From Sordariomycetes sp. S80-01Y (lineage: Eukaryota > Ascomycota > Sordariomycetes), in contig JAXQJY010000033.1 of assembly GCA_037042185.1 (NCBI GenBank), positions 2,790,001 to 2,854,000 on the forward strand: a DNA stretch of 64,000 bases, given 5' to 3'. Position numbers and translations under genes: made by a program. This document shows, one piece after another, positions 56,322 to 64,000 of the stretch; positions within the stretch are counted from its first letter, which is position 1, and every line of letters starts with the position of its first letter. Under the pieces are notes generated by a model, which worked only from the letters and a program-made list of their open reading frames with translations, was not told where the DNA came from and ran no database searches.

Positions 56322-58299
56322 ATGTCTGCTGAGGAGGATTTGATCGACTACTCCGACGATGAGATCGGCGGCAACGATACCGCCGCCGCCTCTAACGGCA
56401 AGAAGACAGAGGCTGCTGCCGCCGCCTCGGGTACTGTCGACAAGAAGGGTTCCTACGTCGGCATTCACTCGACCGGTTTCCGCGATTTCCTCCTCAAGCC
56501 CGAGCTGATCCGCGCCATTGGCGACTGCGGTTTCGAGCATCCTTCGGAGGGTCAGTCTTGAATTCTAATACCCCAACCCATTGCCCGTCAGCGTCCCTTC
56601 TTTCAAAAAGCGTCCGTCCATCTCGCAAGCAAAAACAAGTCGCGCGGCCGAAGAACAATACACGCACTTCTGGCGCTTTGGAGTCTTCTGTGGAAGGAAG
56701 GCTCTGAACGTCAAGTTTATGGGGAAGATCACGATCTTTGCGAGCAACCACGGTCCTTCGAGTGCTTGAGCACGCACTCCGACCAGCCTACACTATCTCC
56801 GGTTGCGCTTAGCGCACGCAACCGAAACGAGTGAGGGTACCATCGATGCGCCATGGGACGGCGTACCATGGAACACCTCACGCCGTGGGCAAGACACCGG
56901 AAAGCCGCTCTGTCTTCTGTCTCGTGCTTCGCACTCACAATGTCCACGCGTTCAGGACATACGAGACGTCCGATGCCGTCGTTCTCTAAGTTGGTATCAG
57001 CCACACGGTAGGCTGCGCTCATCTTGTGGAGCTGCGACGATGGATGGACACTTCACCCGTTCCGTCGCTTCAGAGTTACATACCGCTTGGAAACCCCATT
57101 CTAACGCTATTGCGCCAACAGTTCAACAGACATGCATTCCTCAAGCCCTACTCGGTGGAGACATCATTTGCCAGGCCAAGTCGGGTTTGGGTAAGACTGC
57201 TGTCTTCGTTCTCGCCACGCTGCAGCAGGTCGAGCCCGTCAACGGAGAGGTCTCTGTTGTCGTCATGTGCCACACTCGTGAGCTGGCGTACCAGATTCGC
57301 GATGAATACAACCGTTTCAGCAAGTATATGCCGGACATCAAGACCGGCGTCTTCTACGGCGGTACCCCCATCAAGCAAGACATGGAGACCCTGAAGAACA
57401 AGGACACCTGCCCTCACATCATTGTCGGTACTCCTGGCCGTCTCAAGGCTCTCGTTCGCGACAAGGCTCTCCGCCTCGGCAGTGTCCGTATCTTTGTTCT
57501 CGATGAGTGCGACAAGATGCTCGACCAGCCTGGTAAGTTCACAATCTGCGTCGCTGATCGGTCTGAACTAACGGAACCAGACATGCGAACTGACGTCCAG
57601 GACGTGTTCCGTGCCACCCCTCCCCAGAAGCAGGTCATGATGTTCTCTGCGACGCTAGCTGAGCACATTAAGCCTATCTGCCGCAAGTTCATGCAGAACC
57701 CAACGGAGCACTACGTCGACGAGGACACCAAGCTCACCCTTCACGGTCTCCAGCAGTACTACGTCAAGCTTGAGGAGAAGGAGAAGAACAGGAAGCTCAA
57801 CGAGCTCCTCGACGACCTGCAGTTCAACCAGGTCATCATCTTCGTCAAGAGCACCGTGCGCGCTACTGAGCTTGATAAGCTTCTTCGGGAATGCAACTTC
57901 CCCTCCATCGCTGTTCACTCCGGTGTGAGCCAGGAGGAGCGGTAAGTCCATATCTACTAGTGGTCCAATAAGCACGGTCTAACATAATCAAGTATCCGCC
58001 GTTACAAGGAGTTCAAGGAGTTCAAGAAGCGCATCTGTGTCGCCACTGACGTCTTCGGTCGTGGTATCGACATCGAGCGCATCAACCTGGCCATTAACTA
58101 CGATCTCCCTGGTGATGCCTCGTCCTACCTCCACCGTGTCGGTCGTGCGGGCCGTTTCGGAACCAAGGGTCTTGCCATCTCCTTCGTCAGCACTGACGGC
58201 GATCAGGAAGTTCTCAAGGAGATTGAGAAGCGCTTTGAGGTTGCTCTTCCTGAATTCCCCAAGGAGGGTGTCGATGCCAGCACCTACATGGCCTCTTAA
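56322..58299 (+). CDS. SUB2: ATP-dependent RNA helicase Sub2/UAP56
   Basis: DEAD-box (DECD-type) helicase used in spliceosome assembly and in mRNA export with TREX. Four exons: 56322..56550, 57122..57532, 57581..57941, 57993..58299, 435 aa, the usual length. Start [17 protein letters not shown] is family-typical. Q motif [16 protein letters not shown]-like stretch before the first junction, Walker A AKSGLGKT (95-102), motif II DECD (204-207), motif III SAT, C-terminal core with [16 protein letters not shown] and [10 protein letters not shown]. The first intron, 571 bp, is ten times the local norm and holds clear hairpins; the other two are 48 and 51 bp. The donor of intron 1 is GTCAGT, weaker than the others. 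Helicase core is complete. Confidence 0.97.
56760..56824 (+). promoter_or_regulatory. Two hairpins inside SUB2 intron 1
   Basis: Hairpin 1: gagtgc (56760-56765) pairs with gcactc (56774-56779); a shorter alternative is gtgc-ttga-gcac. Hairpin 2: cggttgcg (56800-56807) pairs perfectly with cgcaaccg (56817-56824), with an inner alternative tgcgc-tta-gcgca. Both lie near the middle of the 571-bp intron. A role in splicing control is inference. Confidence 0.6.
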
Positions 58300-61200
58300 G
58301 TTCGCTGCCTCATGGAATTAGGGTGAGAAAGCCTTGAAGGTGAAAATTGAGGGATTGTGGGGTTGCAGTCTCGGTAATACTAAGGCACAACTTACCTTTC
58401 TCTCATGAATCGAATCAGGTGTTCCGGAAAAGGAGCGAAGGGGTGGCCGGGGGTGTCTGTTGCTACTGAGAATACTAGTCATTTCAAAGGAACGCCATAG
58501 GTTACGCAATTCTCTGTCTCATGCTCGGTTTTTATTCCTACAAGCCCAGCCCGCTTGATCAAGTAAGCATGGTGATGACATGTCTGGAGCTTCTCATCAT
58601 AGTGACTGGGTCGGTAAACGTTATATGAGCCCTGGCCGGTGGCACTTCGACTGCCTTTCGTATCCAGCTCGCCGGATCTCGCCGGATCCATGAGCTTTGT
58701 CGGTGCCTCTGCGAGGCCTTCTCGTAGTATGACTCACTGTGATCCATTGCAACCCGAGCGCCGAGCGGCGGCCGTCTCGTGACCAGAGCCCTCATTTTCC
58801 AAGCATGATGAAACGCATGACCACAAGAAGCTGTCAAGATCCGAGCTAAGTGGCCAAGTTTTCCACTTCTTCTTCTGGCTGTCACGGTGGGAGTAAGGGT
58901 CCTTGTCCTGGCAAGCGTGAGGAGGGTGAGTCACAACTGGTTGGTTGGGCAGGAGACCATCAAACCCAAGACGTAAGCCAATCACCGTGGCACTTGGTTG
59001 CATAAACTGCGTCTGACATATGGACGCTTAAAATACCCCATAGTGAGCTTTCAGCCTTGGAAGCGAGGCTGAGCTGAGGATGGGTCTTGCTTGACATTAC
59101 CTTGCCGATGGACATTTTCAACAGCGAAAGAATATATCTTGCAGTGCGTCGTAGTGACAATCAAATTCCGCCAGGGGAAATCATGTTCTCTAGAGTCCCT
59201 GCAGAAACTGACCATGGCAGATGTTGAAGCCGTATTTAGATCTAGGGTAGTCACGACACGTGGAGCTGTCTTGCGCTCAGACTCTCGACACATCATCATT
59301 ATCATTCTGTCTATTCACGCTTGAAGTGGTATCCGCCGCCAAGCTCGTGAGGACAGTAAGCGCCGGCCATGGAGTGAGGTAGAATACTCCGCAGTGTAGC
59401 TGACATTATCTTCATCACGGTCTGGGCGCACATGAGAGTGAATCGTGGCTCAGCCATGACCACCTCATTGTTGCGGCGGAAAGCCCAGCGCTGCCAGGGA
59501 TTTCCCCATGTTGATCATCAAAGGAAACGAGCTAGGGATTCTAGAAAGATGCCTGTGACCGATAAAGGCCAATCATTTACTGTACGCGAGTGTTGGTTCT
59601 GGCCAATCACTCTCACGATATCCAAAGCGAACCAAAGCGGAGGTGAGCAGGCAGCCAAATTCCGAGGAGATGAGGATGGACGGTGCGTTTCGTCATGAGG
59701 GGCTCCACGGCCTCCCTAAGAAAGACTTGTTCCACTTCGACAACTCGGATCGTGTTTGTGAATTTCGGTTCGGTCTGGCGGGTACTATGACTGCCCAGTG
59801 GTGGTGTGACCTTTTTAGTGAAGCTTCAAGGGACGCTCCCACCGTACCATAGTGTGAGATGTGGTATGATTGTCTAAGCTGCCATCAGAACACCCTCGAA
59901 CAACGCGTGAGATTTCCACAAGCCCCGAGGCTCCTGACTCACTCATGTCTCCTTCGCTGCGTTGGTCAGGGTCTACATTTTGCCAATGCCAAAGTGAAGC
60001 CCAGTCTGCCGCGTGAACTGTCCCAGAATCCATTGCTGGGACACGTGCAACCGCATTCAGCCTGCAGGAACTCCCCTGCTGCACGATGATGAGGCCCTCG
60101 CCAATGGGCGTTGAGCAACATGCAGGCGAGATGTCGCATGCTGTTATGGGGTGATGCACGACGCAGCTGGCAGCTCAGGCTGGGCGGTAAAGGGAGGTGA
60201 GGTGGTGAGGCAACACCTCAGAACTGAGGCTTACGGTTAAGCTTGAGCGGGAATATCGGGCATTTCGAGTCAAAAGCTGCCTTGACAGCATGGTGCAAGT
60301 TCCAAAAGCCAAGGCTCTGGTTATTAGCTGCTCTCGAGACGGACGGAGACGATGGATCACAGGGCCTCGCCTGCCACCTCAGTTGATCGGTGAGTTGTCG
60401 CTGCAGATTGGAAGTTCGTCGCATCGCCAATGAGAGGCGAGGGGGAAGCTGCACTAACCCAACACTGCGTGTGGCTGGTGTTTTGCGCTTGCAAGGGGTT
60501 CGCCGTCGCAGGAGACGGCCACCGTTTTGTATGCTTCTTACGTCTTTCACTTCTGAGATGTCGCAACCTTCATCCCTACAGTTGTCGACAGCAAGTCACA
60601 AATAATTGGTGACACGCTGTCAGAAGGGAGGCATGTCATTTTTTGCCAGGTATCTCAATTCACATCGCCTCATGAGTGTTTCGTTCCTCGTGGGTGGTGT
60701 GTAAGTGTAAGGCGATAGATCGGATTGCCCGGCAACTGGCAACGATCTTCCTTAAAGCGCAACAAGGTCAAGGAGAGGGCCATTCATTTGGTCGGGGAAG
60801 GTCATCCAACTGATAGAAAAGGTCATTCATTTGGTAGCAAAGGGCCTGGATTTAATTACACTCTCACAGACCCCAGGCTGTGCTGAAGAGAGATGAAGTA
60901 TCGCGATCCGCAATGTTGAGACGGGTGTAACGCGGTGGTGGCGAAACCCGGATACGACGTGGTCGAGGCTCACGCTCAGCAGCGTAGTGAGTGAGAGAAT
61001 TGAACCGAACAAGCTCTTGGCGGACAATGCCACTCTGAGAAATCGCCTTCAGTGAATGAGGTCATTTAGAAACCCATCGACTGGCTACGGGCTTCTCTCT
61101 CGAGCGGCGTGAGGAGGTGGCTATTGCGCTTTCGCCCCTTGCTTCTGCCCTTCTGCCCACCAGACTCCAACTTGGTCTTGGCGGGCCGGAAGATTCTAAG

Positions 61201-62122
61201 CTGAACGGACTTGCGACGCTCAGGTGAGACGCTCACAGGGGGGGAATCAGTGACACCAACAACAACTGTTACTCGCCCAGCCGCAACCGGAGCGAGGGGA
61301 TTCAGGAGGCAAAGAACGCCATCGTCCATCTCACATGATGCCACTACTATTCTTGTTGGGATGCAAAGCCAGAAGCGGAGAGTGCGCGAGGCTCAGACTC
61401 CGAAGTTCGGTGCTGGTGCCATAATTAGGCTTCGGCTAGGGGCTTCGCGGCGAAGGCGAGGGCGATGAGTAACTGGCAGTGCCGAACGGTTGGCTGAGTG
61501 GTGGCAGTGGCGGAGGCTGGAAACGGCGAGCGAGGTGGCCGGTGGCCCCAGAGAGGTGGCCCGGAGCCAGGCCAGCCTCAGGCCAGCCTCCCTCCCATGC
61601 CGTCCGCCTCCAGTCCCTCCAGTCTCCACGAGGACGAGGAGTCATCCCAGAGCGGAGCATTTCGGACTCGAGTGCAGGCTGATGCGATCTGGCCGTCCAC
61701 GTCGAAGCGGTGTCGGCGTGGCCATCTGGCAGCACATAGCCACTGTTGTTTGTCGAGCCTCAAGCTACGCACAGCCAAGGTCGTTTGAACAAGCTGTCAA
61801 CTGTCATAGTGGTACTGGATGAAAATTTCAGGACACCACCTCCTTGAATCTCGTGCATCCCGTCGAGGAGATGAAGGCCTGTGCCAGAGCAGTGAAGCGT
61901 CAAATGGGGGAGGTGTGGGGCTATTTGGAAAAGGGCCGGCCGTGATTGGCGAGCGCAGTGCGCAGTGCAAGAGAGCAGCCCCGCAGCAGGCCGAGTGTGA
62001 TTGGCTGCAGGCGGAGGTGCCACTGGCTGACTTGGGCGCGCAGAGTCATTCCTCATAACCGCCATCTCCCTCGTCCTCCTGCGCCTCCCGAGTCTCATCG
62101 AACATCGAGCACCGTCGCCGAA
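58300..62122. other. Gene-poor region, about 3.8 kb
   Basis: No gene I can support. Frames up to 114 codons overlap on both strands without recognised domains, including minus-strand 61066-61344 (92 codons, basic). A three-unit tandem repeat at 60778-60841 is listed separately. The distal part probably includes distant promoter sequence for the cyclin gene. Confidence 0.5.
60778..60841. repeat. Three imperfect tandem repeats of 21-22 bp
   Basis: Units start at 60778 (ggccattcatttggtcggg), 60800 (ggtcatccaactgatagaa) and 60821 (ggtcattcatttggtagca). Units 1 and 3 agree best; unit 2 differs in the centre. The block stands alone in a gene-poor stretch. Confidence 0.75.
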
Positions 62123-63080
62123 ATGAAGTTCGAACTCTCCCTCATCTAGAAGGACAGCAGATACGAGTATCTCGCCTGCTGTCTGACTGGCTTCTCTCCA
62201 CTCTGGCGTATTTGGTCCATCTTGTTTGAATCTCCTGCTCTACTTCAGGTTGCCGCCTCTTAATCTCTACCTTACCTTCTCACCCCATCTGTTTGGGTGA
62301 TCGCAGCGGCATTCACTTGCACTTTTGCGATCCTCATCGACTCGACTCGCCTTGACATCAGCTTGTTTGGCCCTGTTCACTCATCGACCGGCAACTGAAT
62401 CAAACGACTCGTCTTTTCTGTGTCACTCTTCAATCTTTCTCGACATTCCCATCACCTTCCGGCCTTTGCCACTTTTCTAGGCCAGTTCCAGGCCAGGCTC
62501 CAGTCCCGCACTCGGCCCAGCCCAAGCCCCCCCAGCGAGCGCGGCAACACTCGGTCGCCACCCCAAGAGTCACACCACACAAAGGCCTGACTCTCCCTGT
62601 GAGTGAGTACTTGACTACTAGGCCAGGCTGTCGCCATGCCTACTCATACTTACGAAGCCAGGCTCTTCTATTTGCCGCCTTGCCTCGCTCCTTAGGCCAC
62701 GCTGCACAGTCACTTCTGTAGCGTCTCCCGATAAGTACTTCGTCAACCTCGTCGACGCCCACGTCAACACACATCGCATCGACCTTCACCTTTACTCTCC
62801 TCTCCGCCCACCTCGCCTCTCCCGATGGTAGTCTAGACCTACCGTCACCTTACCCGTTCATACCATCTGGCAGCATTGTCGCGATGCCTCTTGAACGTTA
62901 CGCCACTCTCCCAGTCGCCGTCTCAGCTTCGTCCTCCGGTCACCGCGTTTGTAAAAAGTCGATTGTCGACTCGCTCGTCTGAAAAAATACGAACGATCTC
63001 GCCATCCCGCCTCTTACATCCCCGCACGCTCTCGCACCCGCATAGGATACCTCAGTACCTGCATGCACCTGCAGAGCTAG
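62123..63080 (+). promoter_or_regulatory. Five short upstream ORFs before the cyclin gene
   Basis: In the CT-rich 1.1 kb before the cyclin ATG (63221) I see ATG-started frames at 62123-62149 (8 aa), 62636-62695 (19 aa), 62825-62836 (3 aa), 62884-62982 (32 aa) and 63063-63080 (5 aa). The longest reads MPLERYATLPVAVSASSSGH onward. They act as uORFs only if the leader really extends this far and is not spliced, which I cannot see. Confidence 0.4.
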
Positions 63081-63220
63081 CAACGACTCGGTCCCCTCGA
63101 TACGCTACACGGTAATATAACACGCTCCGACTGGTTCACTTGGCCAGACGGCGACTGGAAACGCTTTCCACACCGGCTTGTACTTTTGTCAAGCCCTCCA
63201 ATCACATATATCATACGAAG

Positions 63221-64000
63221 ATGAAGTACGACGAGGATGTCTCGCCCGGCTTCGCCCAACCCCTCCGCCATGCCATCTACAACTCTTCAATAGCCTCTTC
63301 GGCTTCCGCATCGACTGCCTCCGTGTGGTCCTCAAACTCGGATCTGTCGTCCCACACCTCCGACTCCTCCAACACCTCAGACGATGGTTCTTCTGGTGTC
63401 TCCTTGGACGGCGACGCCTACGATTCCTACTGTTGCCCCAAGCAAACACGCAACGATGCTCGAATTTCCCAGGCTACGTCTGTGCCTGTAGAGCTGCGCC
63501 AGAACCCTCGTCGCTCCGCTCCAGGCTCCAATGGCCGCCCGTGTCCCCCACCTCTGGTTCGCCAGTCAGATCGCAAGGTCAATTTTGTCGATAGTCTTGT
63601 CGGTATGTCACACACGCACACCGTGCACTTTTGACAACTCAGTATGCTTAACCTTTACCCCACAGATTCCTCGACCCACATCGTGGATGCTATCTGGCCG
63701 ACCTCGTCGACTGTCTGCCGCGCCGAGCTCGGTAGCAAAGCCGTCCTCCCTCTGCGCACATTCATTCAGGAGACTTTGCGCCGCTCACGCACCAGCTATT
63801 CTACGTTGCAGGTTGCCCTGTATTACTTGATCCTGATCAAGCCTCACGTTCCCTCTCGCAGCTTCCTGCGCGAGCAGAGCGACGACCGACACTCTACCCA
63901 AGCTCTTCAGTGTGGACGCCGCATGTTCCTCGCGGCCTTGATCTTGGCCTCCAAGTACCTCCAAGATCGCAACTACTCTGCCAGGGCCTGGTCCAAGATC
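63221..64000 (+). CDS. Pcl-type (Pho85) cyclin, truncated by the window end
   Basis: N-terminal part of a cyclin that would activate a Pho85-like kinase; nearest class by eye is Pcl5/Clg1-type. Exons seen: 63221..63602 and 63666..64000 (open at the edge), 239 aa so far, junction VDSLV-DSSTHIVDAIW. Residues 1-110 are serine-rich and disordered (SSIASSASASTASVWSSNSD). The cyclin box begins near residue 130: LPLRTFIQETLRRSRTSYST, VALYYLILIKPHVP and CGRRMFLAALILASKYLQDR, then NYSARAWSKI at the cut. The start ATG at 63221 directly follows a short leader after the last uORF. The rest of the box and the C-terminus lie outside the window. Confidence 0.87.

Overview
The window looks like nuclear DNA of a filamentous ascomycete (Pezizomycotina, probably a Sordariomycete). 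The grounds are compact protein genes broken by many short GT-AG introns (mostly 46-60 bp, several with CTAAC/CTGAC-type branch sites), 0.3-1.5 kb between most genes, and a gene set typical of these fungi: an RNA-silencing polymerase, TRI12-type and other MFS pumps, an OPT transporter, a Skt5-type chitin synthase activator, Rax1 and DASH/Hsk3. I cannot name the species. I rebuilt splice junctions by hand; every multi-exon model below keeps frame across all junctions. No rRNA, tRNA, CRISPR array or clear transposon was recognised.

Layout. 0-12 kb: RNA-dependent RNA polymerase (+), a 2OG-Fe(II) dioxygenase (-), AIM11 (+), an orphan TATA-driven gene (+), pantothenate kinase (-). 12-21 kb: Rax1-like RGS membrane protein (-), then an EthD protein (-), a zinc alcohol dehydrogenase (-) and a divergent TRI12-type efflux pump (+), which together look like a small metabolic/efflux group. 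21-28 kb: dense housekeeping block with Prx5-type peroxiredoxin (+), RPL24 (-), Tad1 tRNA adenosine deaminase (+), beta-NAC (-) and CBP4 (-). 28-44 kb: Skt5/Chs4 SEL1-repeat protein with a CaaX end (+), mitochondrial thioredoxin-like protein (-), an 852-residue MFS transporter with a large central loop (+), Elp6 (+), RPL37 with a 4-nt first coding exon (-), OPT oligopeptide transporter (-), GST-like protein (-). 44.5-50.4 kb: gene-poor. 50-58 kb: ketopantoate-reductase-like protein with a long disordered tail (+), HSK3 (+), RPR2 (-), SUB2 (+) with an unusually long structured first intron. 58.3-62.1 kb: gene-poor with a small tandem repeat. 62.1-64 kb: a Pcl-type cyclin (+), cut by the window end and preceded by a CT-rich stretch with five short upstream ORFs.

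How they work together. Several genes serve RNA and protein production (RPL24, RPL37, beta-NAC, Tad1, Elp6, Rpr2, Sub2); Tad1, Elp6 and Rpr2 all act on tRNA. AIM11, CBP4, the thioredoxin and the long form of the peroxiredoxin are mitochondrial. RdRP belongs to RNA silencing or meiotic silencing. The order otherwise looks like ordinary euchromatin. I see no convincing new multi-gene system; the observations most worth a second look are post-transcriptional: an in-frame intron beside the RdRP catalytic region, the SUB2 intron, the multi-uORF cyclin leader and the two-start peroxiredoxin.
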